A DNA stretch of 64,000 bases, from NCBI GenBank assembly GCA_963785125.1, contig CAWATU010000007.1:1116001-1180000 (forward strand), given 5' to 3'. Under the pieces are notes generated by a model. That model was given only the letters and a program-made list of their open reading frames with translations, was not told the DNA's origin and did no database searches. The translations under genes and the position numbers were made by a program. Shown piece by piece: positions 17,715 through 25,415 of the stretch. Origin of the DNA: QHXN01 sp963785125. GTDB lineage: Bacteria; Acidobacteriota; Blastocatellia; Pyrinomonadales; Pyrinomonadaceae. Within the stretch, counting starts at the first letter, position 1. Every line of letters starts with the position of its first letter.

Positions 17715-18446
17715 ATGAAAAGGGGTATCTGCCTCCTCGTGCTCTTCGTCTTGGCGGTCCCGGCGCTTGCCCCCGCGGGCGCGGCGGCGGAAGACCCGCT
17801 GGCCTCCGTCCTGAAGCAGGGCGGCTACACGGTCTCTCTGGATTTGAGGGTGAGGAAGAAGAAGCGCGACTCGTTGGAGCGGGTCATCAGCGACTTCCTC
17901 GGCGACAACGGCCCCAACGCCTACGCGACCGGATTCGTGGTCGGCGACGGGCTGGTGATGACGGCCTACCACGTCGTCAGTGGGGGTCTCAGCGCCGACA
18001 AGCGGCGGCAGCTCGGCTTCTCCGTGGACGACCAGCTCGTGGTCGAAGCGTCGGTCAAGGGCTGCATCGCCAAGGTGCTCAAGATCGACCCGGACTCTGA
18101 CCTCGCGCTGCTCGGCGTCTGCGGCTCGCGGAAGCTCTCCGGCCCGGTCGCCTTCCAGGAGGCGCCACTTCAGGACGAGGAGTTGCTCGTCATCGCCCGC
18201 CCGAACGGCAACAAGGCCGTCAAGCGCGGCGGCTTCAAAGGCCCCTATCTCTACCGCGGTAAGGAGTACTGGTCGGCCAAGATCGAAGGGCGCGACGGCT
18301 TCTCCGGCAGTCCCGTCTACAACGAGAAGGGGCAGCTCGTCGGCGTCTTCAGCGGCTACGACTACGCACGTAAGGTCGCGCTCATCAGCCCCGGCGCGCG
18401 CGCACAGAAACTCCTACAGGACTACGCCGCACACCTCAAACAGTAA
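17715..18446 (+). CDS. Exported trypsin-like serine protease
   Basis: 243 residues. Signal peptide 1-25. Chymotrypsin-fold catalytic triad visible as H86 (VMTAYHVVSG), D129 (DSDLALLGV) and S197 (GRDGFSGSPVYN). Oxyanion and substrate strands follow (QLVGVFSGYDYAR). It lacks a PDZ domain, so it is a minimal trypsin-like peptidase rather than a full HtrA/DegP. Two Cys (C117, C136) flank the Asp and could pair. Start ATG at 17715 with AAGGGATG upstream. It stands alone between a terminator and a repeat region. Confidence 0.88.
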   Translation: MKRGICLLVLFVLAVPALAPAGAAAEDPLASVLKQGGYTVSLDLRVRKKKRDSLERVISDFLGDNGPNAYATGFVVGDGLVMTAYHVVSGGLSADKRRQLGFSVDDQLVVEASVKGCIAKVLKIDPDSDLALLGVCGSRKLSGPVAFQEAPLQDEELLVIARPNGNKAVKRGGFKGPYLYRGKEYWSAKIEGRDGFSGSPVYNEKGQLVGVFSGYDYARKVALISPGARAQKLLQDYAAHLKQ

Positions 18447-18468
18447 CGCGGGTGTAAAAGAGTCTTAT

Positions 18469-18519
18469 GAGACAGAGACACGGCTTGAGCCTCATGGCTT
18501 CAAGCCGTGTCTCTGTCTC
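18469..18519. repeat. Dispersed CACAGAGACAC palindrome, copy 2 (short)
   Basis: Perfect 20-bp arms 18469-18488 and 18500-18519 (GAGACAGAGACACGGCTTGA and complement). Shortened relative to copies at 832 and 58106. Lies 22 bases after the protease stop. Confidence 0.88.
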
Positions 18520-18721
18520 TACACGTTAAGACCGTTCGGCGCACGCCCCGGAGCCGGATCAGCCCCCACGCCTTCCGCGTGCAGTGGCCTACGCCTTCTC
18601 CGGGGCGCACTCTCGTTGAGATGTGAAAGGTTACGCGGAGATAGTCCGGGCTTGATTGCGAATCCGTTCTATTGCGCTTGCGTCTGAAGCCCGACTGTGA
18701 GGGAGGGCGTTGGGTAGGCAC
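18520..18721. other. Intergenic stretch with no gene seen
   Basis: The gap from 18447 to 18807 holds two inverted repeats (18469-18519 and 18722-18788). Between them I see no convincing reading frame on either strand; the open frames present lack ribosome sites and have unnatural composition. No tRNA or riboswitch pattern noticed. Confidence 0.5.
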
Positions 18722-18788
18722 AAGTAGGAACGCTGAACGATGAACTGAACGCTTATTGTCTTCAGTTCATCGTTCAGCGTTCCTACTT
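18722..18788. repeat. Heptamer inverted repeat (GAACGCT/GAACGAT word)
   Basis: Arms 18722-18749 and 18761-18788 are perfect reverse complements of 28 bp around an 11-base loop. It lies at the 3' side of the metallothionein-like gene. Confidence 0.9.
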
Positions 18789-18807
18789 CATCGTTTCGTC
18801 GTCGCTC

Positions 18808-18960
18808 TCACCCGCAGTCCGGGTGATGGCAGGTGCAGCCAATCTCCATCATGTGCACCTTGGACGCATCCTCGCACTCCTCCGAGCAGTACTTGCTGCC
18901 CTCCGCCGGGGGACAGCCGCAGGTCTCGCGAGCGCACTTGTTTTTCTTCTCGTCCGCCAT
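18808..18960 (-). CDS. Small Cys-rich metallothionein-like protein (50 aa)
   Basis: Too short for ordinary ORF calling. The ATG at 18960 has a strong GAGGAGG ribosome site eight bases upstream. The product carries eight Cys (C9, C14, C16, C25, C29, C42, C44, C49) and three His (H36, H45, H46). The order CARETCGCPP, then KYCSEECED, then GCTCHHPDCG resembles the zinc-finger-like core of bacterial SmtA/BmtA metallothioneins, which bind Zn or Cd in the cytoplasm. No signal peptide. A CDF exporter of the Zn/Cd type lies 2.4 kb upstream on the same strand, consistent with metal handling. It could instead be a CDGSH-like or other small zinc protein, but the Cys spacing favours metallothionein. Confidence 0.78.
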   Translation of the reverse strand: MADEKKNKCARETCGCPPAEGSKYCSEECEDASKVHMMEIGCTCHHPDCG

Positions 18961-19035
18961 CTCAACCTCCTCTTGTTCGACTGTTCGTGGTCGGGGTAAC
19001 TTTGGCCTAAGTTTCGTCCCGAGACGCGGCCGAAG

Positions 19036-19734
19036 TCAAGGGGCTTGCTGGACGATGATGCGGACGCGCTCTTTACCGACGATGATTTCGAGCGGGTTGC
19101 CGAGTTGGAGCGGGATGGTCTTGCCGTTGACGTTGATTTCGAGCGGCGGCACCGCGGCGGGCGTGGCGACGTTTGAAGACTCGGTAGCCCCCGCGGCCCC
19201 CGGCGTGCCCGGCTCGGCGGGCGGCGGTGCGGTCTGTTCGCGCGGCTTGGCCACGTCGCCCGTGCGCGTCAGAAGCGTCGTCGCCACGATGCGCCATGTC
19301 GCGGGCGTGCAGGTCAGGCGCAGCCCCGGCGTGTCCACCTCGACCAGCTCGCGCGGTGCGAAGGCTTCGAGCTTCCAAAGCCCCTCGCCGCAACGCACGC
19401 CGTCCTCGCCGTAGAAGGTCGCCCACCCCGCCACGTAGTTGTAGAAGACGGGGCTGCGGTTCTCGACCACCAGCCGCGTGTTGCGCACCGGAGCCTCCGG
19501 CGTCCCCGCCAACGCCTGCGTGCGCAGACGCCCGCCGAGCGCCTCGTTCCCCGCCACGTCGTACGCCACCGCCGCCTGCGCCAAAGGCACGTGCGGCTCG
19601 CTCGGCCGCACGTCCGAAGTCGTCGCCGCCGTCTGCGGCGGCGTCGTCTCCTGCGCCGTCTGTGCACGCACCGCGCACGCACAGGCGGCGACGACCGCGA
19701 GCAGAGACGCCGTCGTGAAAAGTTTAGTCCTCAC
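19036..19734 (-). CDS. Secreted protein of unknown function
   Basis: 232 residues; signal peptide 1-24. Two folded parts are separated by a Pro/Gly/Ala linker: residues about 50-155 (TRLVVENRSPVFYNYVAGWA, with ATFYGEDGVRCGEGLWKLEA and RLTCTPATWRIVAT) and a short basic C-terminal piece with PPLEINVNGKTIPLQLGNPL and KERVRIIVQQ. C114 and C141 may form a disulfide. No family recognised. Upstream is the LarA-like gene on the same strand, 69 bases away. Confidence 0.68.
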   Translation of the reverse strand: MRTKLFTTASLLAVVAACACAVRAQTAQETTPPQTAATTSDVRPSEPHVPLAQAAVAYDVAGNEALGGRLRTQALAGTPEAPVRNTRLVVENRSPVFYNYVAGWATFYGEDGVRCGEGLWKLEAFAPRELVEVDTPGLRLTCTPATWRIVATTLLTRTGDVAKPREQTAPPPAEPGTPGAAGATESSNVATPAAVPPLEINVNGKTIPLQLGNPLEIIVGKERVRIIVQQAP

Positions 19735-19803
19735 CTGCTCCCCTCCGTTCCTCGGTTCCGCGCGCCAAGAGAGTACCGTCCCGCCGACCCTTTGACAAAT
19801 TCT

Positions 19804-21069
19804 TCAGCCCGCGACGACCGGCATGTAGGCCGCGCCGCGCGGCAGCACGTAGCCCTCCGCGTCTGCATCAATTCGCGCGAGCGCCTCTTCGATTGTGCGC
19901 GCCGGCTCCATGCGCATGTGGCGCACGTCTTCGTCGGGGAGGTTCGAGACGAGTTGGACGCGGAACCGCTCGGCCTTCGCCAGGAGCGACCACGCGGTCT
20001 GACCGTTGACCTCGTATCCTTCGCGCAGGCGCGACTCAAGCGCGCGCGAGTCCGGCGAGTCGAACCACTTGAGGAAGTCGGCGCGGCCGAGGCCGTCCGG
20101 GCACTCGGCGACGAGGACGATGTGGCCGCCCTCGGCGCAGGCGTACGAGGCCATCTCCAGCGCCTTGTGCGCCTGTATGAGGTTGAGGTCGAAGGGCGCG
20201 CCGCCGGCGGAGGCGACGACGAACGCGCGCCGCTCGTCGATTCTGACGGTGTGCGAGTCCGCGTACTCGGCGCAGGCCAGGCGATGCGCGGCGCGCCAAT
20301 CACCGGCGTAGAGCCGGACGATCTGGCCGCGCGCGTCGGTCACGGCGTTGATGAGGAAGGAGGGCGCGGCCTCGGCCGCGATGCGCTCGCACTCCTCGTG
20401 GACGGCGTTGCCGTCGAGCCTTCCGGTGCCGACGCCCGCGCGCCGCCCGCCGCGCTCGAAGTCGAGGGCTTGCAGATGCGTCGCCTCAATCGTGCGCCGC
20501 GAGGCGAGCCCCGGGCAGACGCTCTTGCGCCCGCCGGTGAAGCCCGCGAAGTAGTGAAAGCCGATGGAGCCCGTGATGATGACGTGCGAGTGTTCGAAGA
20601 GCGCGCGGTTCAGCTCGACGGGCGTGCCGCGCTCGGTCTCGCCGAAGGAGACGTGCTGCGACGCGTCGTCTGCGTCGTGCGCGAGCGTGCGGACGCGCTG
20701 CACGATGAAGGGCGTCAGAAGCTCCGCCTTCTCCTCGCGCGTCACCGGACGGTGCAGGCCCGTGGCGAAGATAACGCGCAGGTCGTACGGCGCGACGCCG
20801 AGCGCGATGAGACGCCGCACGAGCAGGTTGACGACCTGCGCGCTCCCCGACGCCCGCGTCGCGTCCGAGACGATGACCAGAACACTCTCGCCCGGGCTGA
20901 TGATCTCTTCGAGCGGCTGCGAATCGAAGGGCTCGTCGATCAGCGCCCCAACCTCCGCGTCCGTCAGCGCCCGCTCCGCGCGCGTCTCCCCTTCGAGCAC
21001 CTCGAAGCGCCCGCCCTCGAACTCGAACGGGACGTGACCGCGGCCGTAACCCAGTTGGATGTTCGCCAT
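19804..21069 (-). CDS. LarA-like nickel-pincer racemase (DUF2088 family)
   Basis: Cytoplasmic enzyme of the lactate racemase family, which epimerises 2-hydroxy acids with a Ni-pincer nucleotide. The key residues line up with LarA at a constant offset of two: H106 (GLHRPVT), H172 and K182 (FHYFAGFTGGRK, the lysine that carries the cofactor) and H198 (IEATH). SDATRASGS near 68 matches the nucleotide site. 421 residues, full length. None of the cofactor-building genes larB, larC or larE is in this window. The substrate may differ from lactate, as is common for LarA homologues. It follows an 80-residue gene by five bases. Confidence 0.87.
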   Translation of the reverse strand: MANIQLGYGRGHVPFEFEGGRFEVLEGETRAERALTDAEVGALIDEPFDSQPLEEIISPGESVLVIVSDATRASGSAQVVNLLVRRLIALGVAPYDLRVIFATGLHRPVTREEKAELLTPFIVQRVRTLAHDADDASQHVSFGETERGTPVELNRALFEHSHVIITGSIGFHYFAGFTGGRKSVCPGLASRRTIEATHLQALDFERGGRRAGVGTGRLDGNAVHEECERIAAEAAPSFLINAVTDARGQIVRLYAGDWRAAHRLACAEYADSHTVRIDERRAFVVASAGGAPFDLNLIQAHKALEMASYACAEGGHIVLVAECPDGLGRADFLKWFDSPDSRALESRLREGYEVNGQTAWSLLAKAERFRVQLVSNLPDEDVRHMRMEPARTIEEALARIDADAEGYVLPRGAAYMPVVAG

Positions 21070-21074
21070 ACTCT

Positions 21075-21317
21075 CTAGACGCCGAAGCGGACGAGTTCGC
21101 GCTCGATGACGTTGAGCGAGGCGAAGTCGGTCTTGCCCGACGCGCGCGTCTCGGCGAGCCAGCGACGGAGTTGGCGCGCCTCATCGAGCGACTGGATGCG
21201 GCACGCGCCCGTCAGCGCCAGCGTCACCAGCGCGTCCGGCGCACCGTGCGTCATCAGCGCCGCCTGCAAGGCCGCCTGCTCGCGCATGTCGAGGACGATG
21301 AGAAGGCTGATCTCCAT
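21075..21317 (-). CDS. Small protein upstream of LarA-like racemase
   Basis: 80 residues, alpha-helical in look, with MREQAALQAALMTHGAPDAL and DEARQLRRWLAETRASGKTD; ends NVIERELVRFGV. No signal peptide, no Cys. Its stop is five bases from the LarA-like ATG, so the two are co-translated. I do not recognise it. A chaperone or regulatory partner for the racemase is only a guess. Confidence 0.6.
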   Translation of the reverse strand: MEISLLIVLDMREQAALQAALMTHGAPDALVTLALTGACRIQSLDEARQLRRWLAETRASGKTDFASLNVIERELVRFGV

Positions 21318-21325
21318 AAAAACAG

Positions 21326-21402
21326 GTGTCAGATGTTAGATGCTGGATGCTGGTTAAGACAAGATGTCTTTCACTACCATCTAACCTCTAACCTCTGACA
21401 AC
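21326..21402. repeat. Heptamer inverted repeat (TAGATGC/TGGATGC word)
   Basis: Left arm 21326-21361 and right arm 21365-21402 pair imperfectly, with an inner AAGACA/TGTCTT closing stem. Fills the gap between the CDF stop (21403) and the small gene's start (21317). Confidence 0.8.
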
Positions 21403-22362
21403 TCATTCCTTTGTCGAGCGGAAGCAGGCCGTGCCGGAGGTGCAGAAGTGGAACGTCTCGTCCTCGAAGTCATCGGTCTCCATCTGGATGGTCAGGTGAT
21501 CGACGCCGAACTGTTCGTGGAGCTTGGCCCGCAAGCTTCGCAGCAGCTCGGCGGGCTCGGCGACGCGCGCGTGGCGGACGTGCGCCGAGAGCGCATCGCG
21601 CCCGGAGGTGATCGTCCAGACGTGCAGGTCGTGTACGTCCTCGACGCCGGCCGTCTCAAGGATGGCGCCCTCGACCGCCGCGAGGTTGATGTGCGCCGGC
21701 GTCCCTTCGAGCAGCACGTTGGTCGCCTCGCGGATGAGGCTCCACGAACTCCATATGATGAGCACGGCAATGAGCGCGCTGAACAACGGGTCGGCCGCGT
21801 ACCAGCCCTTCCAAGTGATCAGCACGCCGGCCGCGATGGCGCCCACTGACCCGAGCGCGTCGCCCAGCACGTGCAGCCACGCGCCGCGCACGTTCAGGTC
21901 ACGCGCGTGGTCGCCGTGCAGCACCCACGCGCAGACGAGGTTGACGGCGAGACCGCCCGCCGCGATGGCCGTCAGAGCACCCCCGCGCTCGATCTCGGGC
22001 GGCGCGAGCCAGCGGCCGTATGCGTCGTACAGGATGAAGAGCGAGACGGCTGCGAGCGCCACCCCGTTCGTGAACGCGGCGAGAATCTCAAGACGGTAAT
22101 AGCCGTATGTCTTCGTCCGGCTGGCCGGGCGCGACCCGAACCGCGCGGCCAACAGCGCCAGCGCGAGGCCGGCCACGTCCGCGAGCATGTGCCCGGCGTC
22201 GGCCAAAAGCGCTAGGCTCCCCGTCCACCACGCACCCGCCGCCTCGGCCAGCATGTAGGCGGCCGTCAGCGAGAGGACGAGGAGCAGCCCGCGCCGTCCG
22301 CGCTCCGAGAGCGCGTCGTGAGTGTGCGCGTGCGCGTGCCGGTGTCCGTTCTCCGCAGCCAT
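21403..22362 (-). CDS. Cation diffusion facilitator, Zn/Cd exporter type
   Basis: Inner-membrane metal/proton antiporter. A His-rich N-terminus (HRHAHAHTHD) precedes six helices. The transport site is the HD-HD kind: D55, H58 and D62 in helix II (LLADAGHMLADVAG) and H164/D168 in helix V (HVLGDALGSVGA), the set seen in Zn/Cd/Co carriers such as CzcD. The cytoplasmic C-terminal domain has VEDVHDLHVWTITSGRDALS and DHLTIQMET. Unusually the end adds a short Cys-bearing tail (FHFCTSGTACFRSTKE). 319 residues, normal. Likely works with the metallothionein-like protein encoded downstream. Confidence 0.92.
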   Translation of the reverse strand: MAAENGHRHAHAHTHDALSERGRRGLLLVLSLTAAYMLAEAAGAWWTGSLALLADAGHMLADVAGLALALLAARFGSRPASRTKTYGYYRLEILAAFTNGVALAAVSLFILYDAYGRWLAPPEIERGGALTAIAAGGLAVNLVCAWVLHGDHARDLNVRGAWLHVLGDALGSVGAIAAGVLITWKGWYAADPLFSALIAVLIIWSSWSLIREATNVLLEGTPAHINLAAVEGAILETAGVEDVHDLHVWTITSGRDALSAHVRHARVAEPAELLRSLRAKLHEQFGVDHLTIQMETDDFEDETFHFCTSGTACFRSTKE

Positions 22363-22422
22363 AGTCCTTAGATATTTTCTGCCGCCACCCTCCCCGCCAG
22401 AGCGGTAAGCTTAGCAGATTAC

Positions 22423-22581
22423 GAAGGCAGTGGGCAGTAGGCAGTAGGCAGTAGGCAGTTGAAAGGCAAGAAGTCCTTCCTGACCTATCTACCCCAAAGA
22501 ATCAGGAGGCGGCGAGTCGTTAAGCTCGCCGCCTCCTGATTCTTTCAGACTGCCCTTTTGTCTTAACTGCCTACCGCCTTC
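22423..22581. repeat. Composite heptamer repeat with inner terminator-like hairpin, copy A
   Basis: Outer left arm 22423-22460 is tandem GGCAGTA units; outer right arm 22565-22581 is its partial complement and ends directly at the next gene's stop codon. A block TTGAAAGGCAAGAAGTCC starts at 22459 and recurs at 44941. An inner perfect GC stem spans 22496-22545 (AATCAGGAGGCGGCGAG and complement, then TTT) and could terminate transcription. Confidence 0.85.
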
Positions 22582-23361
22582 TTACAACTCGGCGAGGCCG
22601 AGGGCGCGGTTGAAGTCGCGGTAGAGTTCGTTGAGGTCGCGGATGTTCTTCTCCAGCGCGCGCGGGAGTTCGCCGACCTCCTTCATCTGGACGACGAGGT
22701 TGGCGCCGGCGAGGAAGGCCGCGTGTGCGTCGCCCGTGCGCGCCGTGTTCGTCAGGAGCACGAAGACCAGACGGCGCCGCTCCGCGGTGCGCATGGCGGT
22801 CACCTCGCGCCCGACTGCCAACGAGCCCTGCGCGCGCTGGTCGAACTCCGGGTCGAGCACGAGCACGTCTAGCTGCTCCTCGCGCATGCGCTCGACGGCC
22901 TGCGCGGCGTCGGTCGCGACCGACACGTCGTAGCCCGCCTGGCTCAGTGCGCGCGCCGCGTCGCCGCCGAAGGCCGAGCCCGCGCAGACGAGCGCGCGCC
23001 TGCGCTCCCACGGCCGGCGCCCGCCCGACGACGTGCTACGCACGCCGCCGTCGCCCGCCGCCTCGCGCCGCAGCATCGACGCGAGCAGACGCAGAACGTC
23101 CTCATGCCCTTCGGGCGATTCCTGTACCTCGCCGACCAGGGGCGCGGGCGTCGCCGCGGCCGTATCCGGCTGCGGCTTCGTGGAGGCCGGCACATCGCCG
23201 ACGGCCGCCAGCGCGTCGCGCTGCGGCGGCGCCGACTGCGCGGGCGGCTGTGCGTTGACGATCCGCTGGCACTTCGGGCAGCGCACGCTGAACGGGCGCG
23301 CCGGAACCTTGGCCCCGTCGAGCTGGAGCCGCGTGGAGCAGTTGGGACAGGTGACGATCAT
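22582..23361 (-). CDS. MJ0042 zinc-ribbon plus receiver-like domain protein
   Basis: 259 residues. N-terminal MJ0042 zinc finger with C5, C8, C28 and C31 (CPNC and CPKC knuckles) followed by a Pro/Ala linker. After residue about 118 comes a response-regulator-like fold: RRALVCAGSAFGGDAARALS, then QLDVLVLDPEFDQRAQG, where the Asp in VLVLD sits at the phospho-acceptor position, then LVFVLLTNTARTGDAHAAFL and VVQMKEV. The acidic pocket at the first strand (normally DD) is missing, so phosphorylation is doubtful. It starts 20 bases after pilT, which suggests a role in controlling pilus retraction (inference). Confidence 0.78.
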   Translation of the reverse strand: MIVTCPNCSTRLQLDGAKVPARPFSVRCPKCQRIVNAQPPAQSAPPQRDALAAVGDVPASTKPQPDTAAATPAPLVGEVQESPEGHEDVLRLLASMLRREAAGDGGVRSTSSGGRRPWERRRALVCAGSAFGGDAARALSQAGYDVSVATDAAQAVERMREEQLDVLVLDPEFDQRAQGSLAVGREVTAMRTAERRRLVFVLLTNTARTGDAHAAFLAGANLVVQMKEVGELPRALEKNIRDLNELYRDFNRALGLAEL

Positions 23362-23381
23362 AGGTCTGTGTTCGGCGGGTT

Positions 23382-24605
23382 TTACTCAATCATGTCGAGC
23401 ATGGAGCCGGTGCCCACGGGGCGCGCGGGGGCGGCGGGGAAGGCGCGTGTGCTGGCGGGGCGCTTCGCGGTGAAGGTCGCCGCTTCGGCCGGTTGAAAGT
23501 CGTCGGTGGCCGACATGCCCTTGAGCGCGAGCTGGAGGTTGTTGGGGTTCGTGGCGAACGAGAGCCCGTCTTCGAGCGTGAGCGTGCCGGCCTCGATCAT
23601 CCCCTTGATGACGGTGTCGAAGTCCTGCATACCGTCGAGACGGCCGTCGCGCATCGCGTCGAGCAGAGACTTGCCGTCCGACTCGCCGGCGGCCACGTAC
23701 TCGCGTGTGCGCGGCGTGGACTTCAAGACCTCGACCGCGGCGATGCGCCCGCGCCCGTCGGCGCGCGGGATCAAACGCTGCGAGACGATGTAGCGGAAGG
23801 TCTGCGCCAAACGCGTGCGGATGACCTGCTCCTCGTTCTTCGGGTAAAGGCCGATGATGCGGTCTACGGTCTTCGAGGCGTCGATGGTGTGCAGCGTCGA
23901 GAGCACGAGGTGTCCGGTCTCCGCCGCTTCAAGGGCGATCTCGGTCGTCTCGTAGTCGCGCATCTCGCCGATGAGGATGACCTTCGGCGCCTGCCTGAGC
24001 GCCGCGCGCAGCGCCGACGGGAAGTCTTTGGCGTCCGAGCCGACCTCGCGCTGGTTGATGGTCGAGTTCTTGTGCGCGTGAAGGAACTCTATCGGGTCTT
24101 CGATGGTGACGATGTGGTAGTGCTGCTGCTGGTTGATGAGGTCGATCACGGCCGCCAGCGTCGTCGATTTCCCAGAGCCCGTCGGCCCCGTCACGAGCAC
24201 GATGCCGTTGCGCAGCTCCGCGATGTCGGCGAGCTGCTTCGGCAGGCTCAGGAGTTCGAGCGTCGGTATCTCGGTCGGGATGACGCGCATGACGATGGAG
24301 TAGGTGCCGCGCTGCTGGAAGACGTTGACGCGGAAGCGCGTGCGCGACGGCAGGCTGTAGCTGAGGTCGGCCGAGCCCGTGTGCGCGAGCCGCTGCGCCG
24401 CGTCCGGGTTGCCGTGCATCAGCGTCATCGCGATAAGCTCCGTCTGGTAGGGCGTCAGCTTCTGCAAGCCCAACGGCTGGACGGGGCGCAGTTGACCGTT
24501 AACCTCCACCTGCGGCGCCTGGCCGACGGAGAAGTTGAGGTCACTGATGGCTTCGGCGGCCTTGAGCATCTGCTCGATGACGGGCGGCAGGTCGAGATAT
24601 TTCAT
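23382..24605 (-). CDS. pilT: Type IV pilus retraction ATPase, PilT/PilU family
   Basis: Cytoplasmic hexameric ATPase that depolymerises type IV pili for twitching. Walker A GPTGSGKST at 140-148, Asp box TIEDPIEFLH, Walker B VILIGEMRDYET with the family's Glu, and the His box LSTLHTIDASKTVDRII are all present. N-terminal PAS-like domain has SDLNFSVGQAPQVEVNGQL. The C-terminal AIRNLIRE helix typical of PilT is not obvious; instead there is a 50-residue Ala/Pro tail ending GTGSMLDMIE, so PilU-like or a PilT paralogue is possible. 407 residues, slightly long. Confidence 0.92.
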   Translation of the reverse strand: MKYLDLPPVIEQMLKAAEAISDLNFSVGQAPQVEVNGQLRPVQPLGLQKLTPYQTELIAMTLMHGNPDAAQRLAHTGSADLSYSLPSRTRFRVNVFQQRGTYSIVMRVIPTEIPTLELLSLPKQLADIAELRNGIVLVTGPTGSGKSTTLAAVIDLINQQQHYHIVTIEDPIEFLHAHKNSTINQREVGSDAKDFPSALRAALRQAPKVILIGEMRDYETTEIALEAAETGHLVLSTLHTIDASKTVDRIIGLYPKNEEQVIRTRLAQTFRYIVSQRLIPRADGRGRIAAVEVLKSTPRTREYVAAGESDGKSLLDAMRDGRLDGMQDFDTVIKGMIEAGTLTLEDGLSFATNPNNLQLALKGMSATDDFQPAEAATFTAKRPASTRAFPAAPARPVGTGSMLDMIE

Positions 24606-24785
24606 GCGGGAATTGGCGACTCCGTATGGCGGGCGATAAAGAACACGGGGCTGGACTTCGGACGCCTGGAGGCCGGGAACGGGGCACTGCCCCCGGCAAC
24701 CTTTTTTATAATGTCAGGCCAACGCAGGAAAAGCAAGTTAAAACTTTTAACGCTTAATATTTTAACACTTAGCTCCCGAAGGGCT

Positions 24786-25415
24786 TTACAGGCGGGCGAG
24801 AAAATCGCGCGTGCGGCGCGTGATTTCGCAGGGGTCTGAGGTGTTGAGGAGGGCGCCGATGACGGCGACCGAGTCGGCGCCGGCCGTGAGGACGGAGGGC
24901 GCTGTCTCCGCCGTGATGCCGCCGATGGCGACGAGCGGCACCGCTCCGATGGCCGCACGCACGAGCCGCACGGCTTCCAGTCCGACGACCGGGTCGGGGT
25001 TCTCCTTCGACGAGGTTCCGAAGACCGGCCCGATGGCTATGTAATCGACCGGCAGACGTGCCGCGTCGATGGCTTGCTCGACACTGTGCGTCGAGAACCC
25101 GATTATTGCTTGCGCACCCAACAGCGAGCGTGCGGCCTCCGGCGGCAAGTCGTCCTGCCCCACATGCACGCCGTCCGCGCCGACCGCGAGCGCCACATCG
25201 GCGCGGTCATTAATAATCAACTTCGCGCCGAACGACCGCGCCACACGTAAAGCCTCCAAGACCTCCGCGTAGAACTCACGCGCCGAAAGCTGCTTCTCCC
25301 TCAACTGCACTACACGCGCCCCGCCCTCACACAGACGCGCCACCTGCTTCGCGTGCGACAGCCCCGACAGACGCCGGTCGGTAATCGGGTAGAGCTTCGG
25401 TAACTCGAACTTCAT
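24786..25415 (-). CDS. thiE: Thiamine-phosphate synthase ThiE
   Basis: Joins HMP-pyrophosphate and thiazole-phosphate to make thiamine monophosphate. TIM barrel of 209 residues with YPITDRRLSG, GGARVVQLREKQLSAREF, IINDRADVALAVGADGVHVG, DYIAIGPVFGTSSKENPDPV and VAIGGITAE: the complete substrate-binding set. The ATG at 25415 overlaps the TGA of the preceding peptidase gene (ATGA), so translation is coupled. A longer open frame to 25967 reads antisense-like Arg-rich sequence and is not used. No TPP riboswitch is visible because the gene sits inside an operon. Confidence 0.93.
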   Translation of the reverse strand: MKFELPKLYPITDRRLSGLSHAKQVARLCEGGARVVQLREKQLSAREFYAEVLEALRVARSFGAKLIINDRADVALAVGADGVHVGQDDLPPEAARSLLGAQAIIGFSTHSVEQAIDAARLPVDYIAIGPVFGTSSKENPDPVVGLEAVRLVRAAIGAVPLVAIGGITAETAPSVLTAGADSVAVIGALLNTSDPCEITRRTRDFLARL

